NCBI RefSeq assembly: GCF_927798175.1
Contig: NZ_CAKMMP010000010.1
Span: forward strand, 186,001-250,000
DNA length: 64,000 bases
From: Paenibacillus sp. JJ-223
GTDB lineage: Bacteria > Bacillota > Bacilli > Paenibacillales > Paenibacillaceae
Reading direction: 5' to 3'
The notes beneath the pieces are model-generated. The model was not told where the DNA came from. It did no database searches and saw only the letters and a program-made list of their open reading frames with translations. Of the stretch, positions 16,473 to 25,393 are shown piece after piece; position 1 is the stretch's first letter; each line of letters begins with the position of its first letter. The translations under genes were made by a program, and so were the position numbers.

Positions 16473-17336
16473 ATGCCGCGCATACTGAAAATCGGAGCTT
16501 CGCTGCAATACAATTACCGTTCCACCACGGCATATTTGCCGGTCGAAGACGGATTTCACTCGCATCCCCAATACGAGGTATACTATTTCCACGCAGGGGA
16601 GTGCACATACATTATCGGAGACCGCGTGTATGTTTTGGCGCCGGGCGATCTGGTGCTCATGCACGGCATGACGCTGCATCGTCCGCATCCAATGCCGGAT
16701 ACGACCTATGAACGGACGACGCTGCATTTCGACCCATCCGTCATTCGCGGCAGCTTGCATCCCGATCGGGCCTTTGAGGTGCTTCAACCTTTTGAGGAAC
16801 TCGGCAATTGCCGCCTGAATCTGCAAGGCGAAGAACGCACGGAATTTGAAGGGCTGTTGTTTGAATTTCATCGAATGTTGTCCGGTAAGGGCAGCTTCCG
16901 ACAGGAACGATTGAACATTCGGCTCTGCGATCTGTTGTATTTTGTGGCCGACCTTTGCCGGAGCAGTCTGAAGGAGCACCGTCCTTCCTCGGAAAAGGAA
17001 AAGCACGTCCAGCACATCCTGCGTTACATTGACATCCATTACATGGACGATATCGGCCTGGATGATCTGGCGGGCGAATTGCATCTGTCCAAGCCTTATC
17101 TGGCAGGACTGTTCAAAGAGATGACGGGCAGCACCGTCTTCAAATACGTGTTCGATCGCCGCATCAATCAGGCAAAGCTGCTTTTTCAGCTTGACCCCGA
17201 AATTAGCGTTACGGAGGTAAGTCGTTTATCCGGCTTCAAACGGTTGTCCCATTTCAGCCGGATGTTCAAACAATCGGTGGGCTGCACGCCCGATCTGTAC
17301 CGCACTCGCATCCAAGGCGGTCAAGATATGGCGTGA
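16473..17336 (+). CDS. AraC family transcriptional regulator
   Basis: The start is at the ATG at 16473, with AGGAGGTG 6 bases upstream. The amino-terminal half is a cupin-like sensor (HSHPQYEVYYFHAGECTYIIG, then GDLVLMHGMTLHRPHP). The last 100 residues hold the double helix-turn-helix (DDIGLDDLAGELHLSKPYLAGLFKEMTG and SVTEVSRLSGFKRLSHFSRMFKQSVGCTP). Such regulators respond to sugars or other small ligands. The target is unclear; the thioesterase gene downstream is separated by only 65 bases. Confidence 0.9.
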   Translation: MPRILKIGASLQYNYRSTTAYLPVEDGFHSHPQYEVYYFHAGECTYIIGDRVYVLAPGDLVLMHGMTLHRPHPMPDTTYERTTLHFDPSVIRGSLHPDRAFEVLQPFEELGNCRLNLQGEERTEFEGLLFEFHRMLSGKGSFRQERLNIRLCDLLYFVADLCRSSLKEHRPSSEKEKHVQHILRYIDIHYMDDIGLDDLAGELHLSKPYLAGLFKEMTGSTVFKYVFDRRINQAKLLFQLDPEISVTEVSRLSGFKRLSHFSRMFKQSVGCTPDLYRTRIQGGQDMA

Positions 17337-17401
17337 TTTGCTGATCGGGACAAGGCGGACATCCGAACACGCAACATTAAATCGTAAAAGGAGGGAGCTC
17401 C

Positions 17402-18160
17402 GTGCCAACGGAATCATTGTACACCCGCGCATATCGGATCGGCTCAGCCGATTCGGATTACATGTCGCTCTATCGTCCATCGGCGCTGCTCGAACATATG
17501 CAGTTGGCCGCAGACGGGGATCTCTCTTCCATGGGCATCACCGTGTCCGAAATGCTGGCGCAGGGTCTGGGCTGGATGCTGCTGACCACGGATCTGACGA
17601 TACTTCGTCCGGCGCGGCTGGAGGAAGAGGTTTCGCTTCAGACTTGGCATAAAGGCAATAAAGGGGTGATGTGGCTGCGGGATTTTGTGTTGTCCGACAA
17701 CCAGGAAAACGTCATTGCGGAAGCACGCACCACTTGGGCGCTGGTCGATTTGCAGAAACGAAAGCTGCTGCGTCCAACGGCGCTGCCCTTCGAAGTTCGA
17801 TCGCATCCCGCCCGATCGCTTGGCGACATTCCTGCGAAGGTATCATTGCCGGATTCGCTGCAAACATGGGAAGCCGATCGATTTGAAGTTCGATATAGCA
17901 GCACGGACAGCAACGGTCATATGAACAATGCCGGTTATGCTGATCTTTGTTGCGATACGCTCACGACGGAAGAGCTGGAAACCGGAATCCGACGTTTGCA
18001 AATATCGTACCATCGCGAGGTGCGCATGCAGGAACAAGTCGTCGTGGAACGAAGCGCCGTTGTGGATAACGGCATTTGGGTTCGAGGAATGGCTCCGGAA
18101 GATCGCGGTACGATTTTCGAAGCCCGACTGACCTTAAACGAAGCAGACACGAGTCGTTAA
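17402..18160 (+). CDS. acyl-ACP thioesterase family protein
   Basis: The 252-residue protein contains two hot-dog domains. The first covers residues 1 to 140 (YRIGSADSDYMSLYRPSALLEHMQLAA) and the second opens after 155 with FEVRYSSTDSNGHMNNAGYADLCCD. The NGHMNN block is characteristic of the acyl-ACP thioesterase family (PF01643), in which it supplies catalytic residues. It releases fatty acids from acyl carrier protein in the cytosol. The start is GTG, 6 bases after AAAGGAGGG. A hairpin terminator follows. Confidence 0.88.
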   Translation: MPTESLYTRAYRIGSADSDYMSLYRPSALLEHMQLAADGDLSSMGITVSEMLAQGLGWMLLTTDLTILRPARLEEEVSLQTWHKGNKGVMWLRDFVLSDNQENVIAEARTTWALVDLQKRKLLRPTALPFEVRSHPARSLGDIPAKVSLPDSLQTWEADRFEVRYSSTDSNGHMNNAGYADLCCDTLTTEELETGIRRLQISYHREVRMQEQVVVERSAVVDNGIWVRGMAPEDRGTIFEARLTLNEADTSR

Positions 18161-18179
18161 TACCATTTGCCGGAACCGA

Positions 18180-18207
18180 GCCATTCGCATATGCGGATGG
18201 CTTATTT
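18180..18207 (+). terminator. hairpin terminator
   Basis: GCCAT-T-CGCA pairs with TGCG-G-ATGGC across 18180..18201 and is followed by TTATTT. It closes the thioesterase transcript. The T run is short, so efficiency is uncertain. Confidence 0.55.
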
Positions 18208-18271
18208 GCCGTGTTTAGATCGCGGAAAGAAAAGGTAAAGAATGGGTAACACTTTAGAGGAGGCGTTTCGC

Positions 18272-18511
18272 ATGAAGCATGAACCATCGAAATTACGGCA
18301 GGAATCCCCGCAGCAGGCTAACCATGATAATCCCGAGCAGTTCCCGACGGAGGAACGACATATGCTGGACCGGTTCGAGGAGGAGCAGACGGTAGACCCA
18401 ATCCCCCTTGAGGATCTGAACATGGAGCAGCAGGAGGAACAGGACAAGGACGCGACCAAGGCCAATTCGTCTACCGAGGAGAAATACCGCGCGGATTATC
18501 GCAAGCGATAA
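18272..18511 (+). CDS. small, highly charged hypothetical protein
   Basis: The 79 residues are almost all charged or polar (MKHEPSKLRQESPQQANHD..., then FEEEQTVDPIPLEDLNMEQQ), so the protein is likely disordered. I choose the ATG at 18272 because AGAGGAGG lies 8 bases upstream; another ATG 30 bases earlier lacks a site. No family is recognised. It could be a small spore or stress protein, but nothing shows this. Confidence 0.65.
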   Translation: MKHEPSKLRQESPQQANHDNPEQFPTEERHMLDRFEEEQTVDPIPLEDLNMEQQEEQDKDATKANSSTEEKYRADYRKR

Positions 18512-18593
18512 TGGTTATAATCCAGAAGGTAATCCATTGAATGCAACTCGATGTAACATTGGATTTAAATCCAAGGTAAAATAATATAGCTTA

Positions 18594-18622
18594 TTGACTA
18601 ACGTTCGTTACTATATTATAGT
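18594..18622 (+). promoter_or_regulatory. promoter with an internal inverted repeat
   Basis: A -35 box TTGACT (18594..18599) and a -10 box TATAGT (18617..18622) are 17 bases apart. Between them lies TAACG-TT-CGTTA (18599..18610), a perfect inverted repeat in the place where a repressor would block RNA polymerase. It precedes the nitroreductase-family gene. Confidence 0.6.
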
Positions 18623-18664
18623 TACCAAGAGGGCATAATGAAAATTTTGGGAGGCGAATGGAAA

Positions 18665-19264
18665 GTGACCACGTTTATTGACGCTTTGAAAAAAAGAAGA
18701 TCGTTTTATGGCATTAGCAAAGAATCCACCATTTCGGATGCACGAATTCAGGAAATCGTTGAAGAAGCCGTGAAATACACGCCAACTTCGTTCAACTCTC
18801 AGACGTCCCGCGCAGTTGTGCTGCTCGGTGAGCAGCATGATAAATTGTGGAACCATACGGAAGAAATTTTGCGCGAAGTAGTCGGCAACGAAGAAGCATT
18901 CCAATCGACTGCGGAGAAAATGGCCTCGTTCCGCGCAGGATACGGTACCGTACTGTACTTCGAGGACAACAATGTCATCGCTCAGCTTCAACAAAACTTC
19001 GCCTCTTATGCGGACAATTTTCCGATTTGGGCGAACCAATCCAACGGCATGCTTCAACTGGTGATCTGGACGGCGTTGGAAGAAGAAGGACTCGGCGCCA
19101 GCTTGCAGCACTACAACCCGCTGATCGACGAAAAGGTTAAACAAGAATGGAACATTCCGGAGCATTGGAGACTGATCGCGCAAATGCCGTTTGGCAAACC
19201 GACAGCTACCCCTGGCGATAAAGAGTTCCAACCGATCGAAGAGCGCGTAAAAGTATACAACTAA
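18665..19264 (+). CDS. nitroreductase family protein
   Basis: From the GTG at 18665 the protein reads MTTFIDALKKRRSFYGISKES, then VKYTPTSFNSQTSRAVVLLG and GLGASLQHYNPLIDEKVKQEW. This is the fold of small FMN-dependent nitroreductases such as the YodC/YfhC type; the arginines near the start bind FMN. GGGAGG lies 10 bases before the GTG; an ATG at 18638 is the alternative. Related genes in Firmicutes answer to electrophile or oxidative stress, which fits the operator-like repeat in its promoter. Confidence 0.87.
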   Translation: MTTFIDALKKRRSFYGISKESTISDARIQEIVEEAVKYTPTSFNSQTSRAVVLLGEQHDKLWNHTEEILREVVGNEEAFQSTAEKMASFRAGYGTVLYFEDNNVIAQLQQNFASYADNFPIWANQSNGMLQLVIWTALEEEGLGASLQHYNPLIDEKVKQEWNIPEHWRLIAQMPFGKPTATPGDKEFQPIEERVKVYN

Positions 19265-19393
19265 GCCTCGGATGAAGCCGCTAACGGCTTTGGCGCGGAT
19301 TTGAATCATTACCAACATTTACACACATACGGCCTCGCTTCAATCTGATACGATGATACAAGATCGTAAACCATTGAAGCGAGGCTTTTGCAT

Positions 19394-21034
19394 GTGAACG
19401 AACAACCGATAAAGCAAGTCCGGCGATGGACCCGGACGGCGATAGCCCTGCTGGGCGTATTTTCCATGTCCATATCCACTTTTACGGGTTGGGCACCGAG
19501 CGTGCAAGCTGCGGCAGCCAAGACCTTTTTTACGGATACTGCCAACAGCTATGCGAAGGAAGCGATCGATTTGCTCGTAAGCGAAGGCATTGCGACAGGC
19601 ATATCCAGCACGCGTTTTGAACCGAAAAAAGCGGTCAGCCGCGCGGAGTTTGCCGCATTTGCAGTTCGCTTGCTCGGGTTGGAGCCCGTGAGCAACGACA
19701 TTAACCCTTACAGCGATATCAGCAAAAGCGCATGGTACTACGGCAGCGTGGCCGCCATGACGAATTTGTCCATATTGGAAGGAAAAGGACAAGGGACTTT
19801 TCAGCCCGGTGCTTCCATTACCCGCGAAGAAGCGGCGGCATTGCTGTCCAGAATGCTTAAACGGCAGTCCACGTCCAGCGCTTCGCTGAATGCGCTATAC
19901 AAGGATGCTGCGAGCATTTCCGATTGGGCGCGGCCCTATGTGCAAAATGTTTATGTACTGGGATTGATGCAAGGCAGCGACGGCTTGTTCCGTCCGAAGG
20001 ACAAGGTTACCCGGGAAGAGGCGGCGATGATGCTGTCCGCCGTATTGCAGAAGCCGGTGTGGTACAGCCAATTGAAGGGTACCGTCTCGGAGGGCATTCA
20101 ATTGGGGTGGCAATATGATTCCACAACGTCCGAATTCAAGCAGCAAGTCGCCCGATCTCCCGTCAACACGCTGGTTCCGCGATGGTTTTTCCTGAATGGC
20201 AGCATGCAGCTGACCAATCAGACGGATTCCTCGCTTTTGAATTGGGCAGAGGCAACGGGACGCCAGGTATGGCCGCTGCTCGGCAACCGTTCAAATGCAG
20301 CGTTAACCCATCAGATGTTATCCAGCGCAACCAACCGGAATTTCGTGATTTCCCAAATTACGGCGTACGTGAAACAATACGGTTTGGAAGGCATCAACGT
20401 TGATTTTGAAAATGTGCTGCCCGAAGACCGTGCCAACATGACCGTATTTATTACTGCGTTAACCGCTTCGCTGCACGCGGCAGGAGCTGTCGTTTCTGTT
20501 GACGTTTCCCCTGACCTGGGCACGGATTGGACAGAAGCTTTCGATTATGCCGCTTTGGGCGAAGTCGCTGATTACATGATCCTGATGGGTTATGAAGAGC
20601 ATTGGAACGGTTCTCCCAACGCTGGCTCCGTGGCCTCGCTGTCCTGGCTCGAACAGGCATTGGACACGATGCTTTCGCAGATGGACAGCGCAAAAATCAT
20701 TGTGGCATTACCGCTCTATACGCGAGATTGGTCACTGCTTACGCCTGCCACGGGTTCATGGGACATCACGCTTGGCGAACAAGGGAGCAGGTCGCGTACC
20801 GCGGGCACGACGAAACATTGGGATGACGACGTCTGGCAATATGTGCTCAAATATGTCGCAAACGGCACGTCCAGGGCGATCTGGGCGGAAGAGGCGCGTT
20901 CCCTTTCGGTCAAAACCAGCATGATTAGCGAGCGCGGCATCGCGGGTTTGGCGTATTGGTACATGGGCGGGGAAACCGAGGATGTATGGAAGGCCATCTC
21001 CAATGCAATTCGCTTCGAATCCTATCGGTTTTAA
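19394..21034 (+). CDS. S-layer-homology protein with GH18 catalytic domain
   Basis: The protein begins with a signal peptide (RRWTRTAIALLGVFSMSIS... cut near SVQAAAA). It then has three SLH modules over residues 45 to 215 (for example FFTDTANSYAKEAIDLLVSEG and KAVSRAEFAAFAVRLLG), which anchor proteins to cell-wall pyruvylated polymer. The rest is a GH18 barrel of the YaaH/spore-lysin type: LEGINVDFENVLPEDRANM carries the catalytic glutamate, followed by YMILMGYEEHW and ALPLYTRDW. It likely acts on peptidoglycan or chitin-like glycans at the cell surface. The start is GTG at 19394, 9 bases after GAGG; a TTG lies 6 bases upstream. Confidence 0.9.
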   Translation: MNEQPIKQVRRWTRTAIALLGVFSMSISTFTGWAPSVQAAAAKTFFTDTANSYAKEAIDLLVSEGIATGISSTRFEPKKAVSRAEFAAFAVRLLGLEPVSNDINPYSDISKSAWYYGSVAAMTNLSILEGKGQGTFQPGASITREEAAALLSRMLKRQSTSSASLNALYKDAASISDWARPYVQNVYVLGLMQGSDGLFRPKDKVTREEAAMMLSAVLQKPVWYSQLKGTVSEGIQLGWQYDSTTSEFKQQVARSPVNTLVPRWFFLNGSMQLTNQTDSSLLNWAEATGRQVWPLLGNRSNAALTHQMLSSATNRNFVISQITAYVKQYGLEGINVDFENVLPEDRANMTVFITALTASLHAAGAVVSVDVSPDLGTDWTEAFDYAALGEVADYMILMGYEEHWNGSPNAGSVASLSWLEQALDTMLSQMDSAKIIVALPLYTRDWSLLTPATGSWDITLGEQGSRSRTAGTTKHWDDDVWQYVLKYVANGTSRAIWAEEARSLSVKTSMISERGIAGLAYWYMGGETEDVWKAISNAIRFESYRF

Positions 21035-21099
21035 TCCATATTCATTTATAAAAGCGATGAAGCAACCTGAACGAACCTTGAATCATCGGGGCGTTTGGG

Positions 21100-21128
21100 T
21101 TGTTTTCGTTTGGTGTAAAATATATAAC
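21100..21128 (+). promoter_or_regulatory. promoter for the FAD-dependent oxidoreductase gene
   Basis: TTGTTT (21100..21105) and TATAAC (21123..21128) are separated by 17 bases, 30 bases before the start codon. Confidence 0.55.
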
Positions 21129-21157
21129 AGCGTGCAGAGTGATTGGAGGAGAGAATC

Positions 21158-22126
21158 ATGCGGGATGCGGATTGCATCATCGTGGGTGGCGGCATTGCAG
21201 GATTGCAGGCAGCCATACAATTGGGACGGTACAGCGTCCATAAAGTGTTGGTCGTGGATGACGGCCAAGGGCGTTCATCGCGCTGCCGTTCTTATCATAA
21301 CATCATTGGTTTTCCCGAAGGTGTCTCGGGCGCCGAATTAAGAGCCAAAGGCAGAATGCAGGCGGAACGGACAGGCGTTCTTTTCGAACAGGACCGCATT
21401 GTCCGCGCCGAACGGCGAGGGGAACGGATATGGCTTGCAGGTTCTGCGGGACGCCAATACACGGCCTCTGCCGTGCTGCTTGCCACAGGCCTTTCGGACC
21501 GGATACCCGACATTTCCGGAATCACGGCCACGCTGGGCAAGTCGGTATATGTCTGCCCGGACTGCGACGGATACGAAATACAGAACCGCCGAACGATTCT
21601 GATGGGATCCGGGGAGCCCGGGGCGAGCATGGCGTTGACGCTCATTGAGCGTACGCGTGAGCTGATGTATATTAACCATGAACAGATGCCGATCTCCGCT
21701 GAATTGCATCGGAGCATGAAGCAGGCTGGCGTTCGATACCTGGAGGCTGCGATAAAGGAGGTTCGGCATGCGGGAGATGGATGGATTCAAGGCGTGGTGA
21801 CGGAGGACGGGCAGCATTTTGACGCAGAGCGCGGTTTTGTCGCCTTCGGCGGCAATCAGGTTCACTCCGGTCTGGCCCGCCAATTGGGTGCGAAAATCGC
21901 GGACAACGATCATGTCCATGCTGACCCGAGGAGCATGCAAGCTGCGCCACAGGTGTGGATTGCAGGGGACCTCGGCATCCATGCGGAACAGGCTACCGTT
22001 GCGATGGGCGAAGGCGCCATTGCAGCCATCTGGATTCACAAAGCGTTGAAGCAGCTGCGGCAGCAGGAGCAGCAGGAGCTCCAGTCGAAAATGGCGGATG
22101 TCCCGGCACGCGCAAAATTCGATTGA
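21158..22126 (+). CDS. thioredoxin-reductase-like FAD-dependent oxidoreductase
   Basis: The 322-residue protein opens with the FAD-binding DCIIVGGGIAGLQAAIQLGR and has a second dinucleotide motif (TILMGSGEPGASMA) near 150. VWIAGDLGI near 270 is the second FAD contact. A CPDC pair (VYVCPDCDGYE) sits where thioredoxin reductase carries its redox-active CATC, so a disulfide function is possible. No thioredoxin gene is adjacent. The start at 21158 follows GGAGGAGA; an in-frame TTG 15 bases earlier overlaps that site. Confidence 0.87.
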   Translation: MRDADCIIVGGGIAGLQAAIQLGRYSVHKVLVVDDGQGRSSRCRSYHNIIGFPEGVSGAELRAKGRMQAERTGVLFEQDRIVRAERRGERIWLAGSAGRQYTASAVLLATGLSDRIPDISGITATLGKSVYVCPDCDGYEIQNRRTILMGSGEPGASMALTLIERTRELMYINHEQMPISAELHRSMKQAGVRYLEAAIKEVRHAGDGWIQGVVTEDGQHFDAERGFVAFGGNQVHSGLARQLGAKIADNDHVHADPRSMQAAPQVWIAGDLGIHAEQATVAMGEGAIAAIWIHKALKQLRQQEQQELQSKMADVPARAKFD

Positions 22127-22172
22127 CAAGCGGCGAGGGTTTCCGGGTACAGCGTTCGTGACATTGAACATT

Positions 22173-22204
22173 AAAAAGGATGGGTGCGAAACCCATCCTT
22201 TTTT
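22173..22204. terminator. bidirectional terminator
   Basis: AAAAAGGATGGGT at 22173..22185 pairs perfectly with ACCCATCCTTTTT at 22191..22203 around a 5-base loop. It lies between convergent genes and carries T runs in both directions. Confidence 0.9.
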
Positions 22205-22242
22205 ACGATTTGTTAGACACGCAGCAGTTACAAAGAATGAAA

Positions 22243-22800
22243 TTACGGTATTTGTCCGGCTGCGATATATTTATCTTTTGTAGCGTTCCATGTGTATGTG
22301 GCTGCCGCCAAATTCCATCCGCCCTCGGGCAGGTACTTTTTCCAGGATTGCTTGATCTTCCCGTCTTTTTGGATAGCAACCCCTTGATCTCCCATCACAG
22401 AGAGCTTTTTCTGCAAGGTGCCATTTTTATATTTATAGGCGTACAGTTGCGTGTTAGACGGAAAGTAACCAAATGTAACGGCTACATGTTTTTCTTTTTT
22501 AGAAGCTTGATAGATATGTATACTCGGGGATTCAAATTCTTCGTCACCAACAATATCGCTATCGATTAGCACGACCGTTCCCTTGGCGTTGACGAGATAA
22601 AAGTTGCCGGATGCCGTCAGCATAAAATATTCTTTTTTATTGTCCCCGTTCAAATCTGCGGATTTTAACAGGGTCACTGTTTCACTAGGATATTTCTTTT
22701 TCAGTAACGCTTTTGGATCCATGGCCGCTTCTGCATTCAATGGTGCGAGTGTCAGCCATGCAACGAGGATGGTACAACATAGAACGATCATTTTTCTCAA
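22243..22800 (-). CDS. secreted hypothetical protein
   Basis: The 185 residues begin with a signal peptide (MRKMIVLCCTILVAWLTLAPLNAEA). The segment ADLNGDNKKEYFML, near residue 50, resembles the calcium-binding loop of FG-GAP/VCBS or dockerin-like repeats. The rest predicts as beta strands (HVAVTFGYFPSNTQLYAYKYKNGTL). It is exported, with no enzymatic signature. The start is a TTG, 6 bases after AAGGAAG; it supplies the positive residues of the signal peptide better than the internal ATG. Confidence 0.7.
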   Translation of the reverse strand: MRKMIVLCCTILVAWLTLAPLNAEAAMDPKALLKKKYPSETVTLLKSADLNGDNKKEYFMLTASGNFYLVNAKGTVVLIDSDIVGDEEFESPSIHIYQASKKEKHVAVTFGYFPSNTQLYAYKYKNGTLQKKLSVMGDQGVAIQKDGKIKQSWKKYLPEGGWNLAAATYTWNATKDKYIAAGQIP

Positions 22801-22907
22801 GATACTCTTCCTTCCTGTTTATCATCTTCGAACATTCTATCAGAACGATGGCGTTTTATCCATTTCAATTGAATGTCTAACCGATCGTCATGCAAAAGCC
22901 AAAACCA

Positions 22908-22930
22908 AAAAGCCCTCCCCATTCGGAGGG
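22908..22930 (-). terminator. terminator for the small gene at 22977
   Basis: Read on the minus strand, CCCTCC and GGGAGGG flank a short loop and are followed by CTTTTTGG. It lies 47 bases past the stop of the minus-strand gene. Confidence 0.55.
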
Positions 22931-22976
22931 AAGGCGACATTAATAGATTTTTATATACGTGTTACCGTAATTATAC

Positions 22977-23162
22977 TTATTGTTTTTCTTTGGAATGGCC
23001 TTTTTTACGGTTTGCTCCCGAGATGTTGTCCATAATCTCTCCAACCGCATCCTCGATCATATCCGTAGGTCCCGGATTGTAGTCGTCAGGGTCGGACATC
23101 TCGTTGACATTAGGCTTCAGCTCCCATTCGTGCTTGTTATGTTCTTTTTCATGGTTGCTCAC
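22977..23162 (-). CDS. small hydrophilic hypothetical protein
   Basis: The 61 residues (SNHEKEHNKHEWELKPNVNE, then DPDDYNPGPTDMIEDAVGEIM) are charged and lack membrane or signal segments. The start is GTG at 23162, 7 bases after GAGGAGGGG; an ATG 18 bases upstream falls in that ribosome site. I do not recognise a family. Confidence 0.6.
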   Translation of the reverse strand: MSNHEKEHNKHEWELKPNVNEMSDPDDYNPGPTDMIEDAVGEIMDNISGANRKKGHSKEKQ

Positions 23163-23245
23163 TATGCATCCCCTCCTCATTTTGGTTAATCTGGGTATTC
23201 CTTAACATCTCCAGCCGTTGTAATCTATATGTATAAACATTAACC

Positions 23246-24733
23246 ATGGTTGTTGCTTTGAAACGATGGGAAAAGCGAGGAGGAGACGGCCTGAAGAAAA
23301 CGATCGCCCTTTTGCTGCTCATATTCCTGTGCGTTTGGACCTATTGGCGGACAGATGGCGATGATCAGAATCCGTTTCTCATTACGGACTATAGCCGCCT
23401 GCATCCTGTCAAAGTAGAGCGCGTTGTACAAGGGCAGGAAGAGCAGCAATTGATCCAACTCGTCCGCGAAGCGAAGGAACGGAATTTGACGATATCCATT
23501 GCAGGGCAGCGTCATAGCCAAGGAGGGCACACCTATTACGAGGACGGCATCGTCATTGACATGTCCGCATACAATAAAGTGTTGGAGGTTGATCCCGAGG
23601 CCCGCACCATTCGCGTTCAAGCCGGAGCATCCTGGGCGGACGTTCAGCAGGCCATTCATCCGTACGGCCTTTCGGTCAAGAACATGCAGTCGCAAAACAT
23701 TTTTACCGTCGGTGGCTCAATCAGCGTGAATGCGCATGGGCGCGATCTCCGTAACGGGTCGTTGATTCAGAGCGTGCAATCTTTTCGGCTGCTTACGGCG
23801 GATGGCCAGGTCAGGGATGTCAGCCGAGCCAATAACGCCGAGTTGTTTCCGCTGGCACTGGGAGGGTACGGTTTGTTTGGCCTGATCCTCGATGTGACCT
23901 TAAGCCTGACTGATGATGAGGTTCTACAATTGACGACGGACCGTTTGCAGGCCGAAGAATACCCCGATTATTTCCGTCGCCAAGTGCTGGGGGACGAGCG
24001 TGTACGTTTGCATTTGGCCAGATTATCGGTGCAGCCAGGTGAAGGATATTTCAGGGAGATGTATGCTCTCAATTACGTTACCGATCCTGAAGCGGACTTG
24101 AACGATTATCGTCGCCTTGAAGGCCGCGAGCAAGGGGTGCTTCCTGCCAAAATTCTGTTTAACCTGAATCGCGAATTTGCATGGGGACGGGCCTGGTTCT
24201 GGCCGCTGCAGCAGCGGTATTTCGAAGCGCAGGAAGGCAAGCGGTTAAGCCGAAACAATGCGATGGCTTCCGAATCGGCGTTTATGGAATATCATCAGCC
24301 AGGGGAGAATGATCTGCTGCAGGAATATTTCATCCCCGTGGATGCCTTTCCGGCATTTGTGCGGGAGATGGGGGAGATCGTTGCAGGAGAAAACCTGGAT
24401 TTGCTGAACGTCACGGTACGTTACGTTGGAAAAGATGACGAAGCTGTGCTGTCCTACGCGACCGAAGACATGTTCGGACTCGTATGCCTTTTCCATGCCT
24501 CGCTTTCGAAGGAGGAGCAGGACCGCTTTCAATCAGGGCTTCGGAAAATCATTGATGCGGCAATCCGGCATGATGGCACATATTATTTGCCTTATTATGC
24601 TTACCCGTCATTGTCCCAATTTAGGCGAGCCTATACGCGGAGCGGCGAATTTTTTGCGGCCAAGGACCGATATGATCCGCAGCACGTGTTTATGAATTAT
24701 TTTATGGAACAGTACGGAGGAGATCACCAATGA
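23246..24733 (+). CDS. FAD-binding oxidoreductase, PCMH type
   Basis: About 480 to 495 residues. A hydrophobic amino-terminal anchor (TIALLLLIFLCVWTYW) is followed by a PCMH-type FAD domain: TISIAGQRHSQGGHTYYEDG holds the glycine-rich FAD contact, with VGGSISVNAHGRDLRNG near 165. The end (YYAYPSLSQFRRAYTRSGEFFAAKDRYDPQHVFMNYF) resembles sugar-lactone or alcohol oxidases. It probably sits on the outer face of the membrane. The ATG given has no ribosome site; a CTG at 23291 lies 7 bases after AGGAGG and is the better-placed start. It overlaps the next gene by 4 bases, so the two are translated together. Confidence 0.83.
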   Translation: MVVALKRWEKRGGDGLKKTIALLLLIFLCVWTYWRTDGDDQNPFLITDYSRLHPVKVERVVQGQEEQQLIQLVREAKERNLTISIAGQRHSQGGHTYYEDGIVIDMSAYNKVLEVDPEARTIRVQAGASWADVQQAIHPYGLSVKNMQSQNIFTVGGSISVNAHGRDLRNGSLIQSVQSFRLLTADGQVRDVSRANNAELFPLALGGYGLFGLILDVTLSLTDDEVLQLTTDRLQAEEYPDYFRRQVLGDERVRLHLARLSVQPGEGYFREMYALNYVTDPEADLNDYRRLEGREQGVLPAKILFNLNREFAWGRAWFWPLQQRYFEAQEGKRLSRNNAMASESAFMEYHQPGENDLLQEYFIPVDAFPAFVREMGEIVAGENLDLLNVTVRYVGKDDEAVLSYATEDMFGLVCLFHASLSKEEQDRFQSGLRKIIDAAIRHDGTYYLPYYAYPSLSQFRRAYTRSGEFFAAKDRYDPQHVFMNYFMEQYGGDHQ

Positions 24734-25272
24734 ACAATATCAGATGGCTGGTCCGTTCGCAGAGCATCGTCACGCTGGCGTCCGGCATGATCTATCCCTA
24801 TTATCTCCTCTTTCTCAAAAATCTCGGCAACAGCTACTCCAAGTACGGATTGGCTTTTGCCGTGTTTACGATCAGTTCGGCTGCCGCTTCGCAGTGGCTC
24901 GCTCCGCGAATGGATCGACAGGCCAGGCAGATGCTGGCGGTCAGTGCCTTCGGCATGGCCGCAGCGATGCTTGCATTTCCTTGGGTAGGCTCGTATATTT
25001 GGGTATTGTTGCTTCAGATGTTGATGGGGCTGTGCAATGCCATGCAGCGCATGAGCGAGCGGGTACTGCTCGCGGACTACACGGAACCGGGTCGACGGGG
25101 GCACGCTGTAGGACATTATCACTTCTGGACCGCGGCCGCTTCGGGATTTGCCGTTATTCTGGGAGGTATGCTCATTGATTGGCTGACGATTGATGTTTTG
25201 TTTTATCTGAGCGCTCTTTTGTATGTGATGTCCGGCATAGCGGTATGGCGCGCAAGCCAACCATCCGTGTAA
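24730..25272 (+). CDS. half-size MFS transporter
   Basis: The 180 residues show six membrane segments and the loop LAPRMDRQARQMLAVSAFG, which matches the cytoplasmic loop 2-3 of the major facilitator superfamily. Normal members have twelve segments and about 400 residues. Nothing MFS-like follows the stop, so this is either a truncated gene or a half-transporter that must pair. Its ATGA overlap with the oxidoreductase gene shows coupled translation and suggests that the two proteins share a substrate. Confidence 0.7.
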   Translation: MNNIRWLVRSQSIVTLASGMIYPYYLLFLKNLGNSYSKYGLAFAVFTISSAAASQWLAPRMDRQARQMLAVSAFGMAAAMLAFPWVGSYIWVLLLQMLMGLCNAMQRMSERVLLADYTEPGRRGHAVGHYHFWTAAASGFAVILGGMLIDWLTIDVLFYLSALLYVMSGIAVWRASQPSV

Positions 25273-25393
25273 ATAAATGGGCAAAATTCGAAATCGCCTG
25301 ATCGAACCAAAGCTTTCTGATTAATCTTCGCCAAGACGTTTATATTAACGGTATGGGCAAGACCAAATCCGACAAGCTTAGGAGGAATCAACC

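Noticed and set aside
16428..17084. A 218-codon minus-strand open frame
   Set aside because: It is antisense to the AraC regulator gene and has no ribosome site or family features.
22604..23035. A 143-codon plus-strand open frame
   Set aside because: It runs opposite to two minus-strand genes and across the intergenic terminator.
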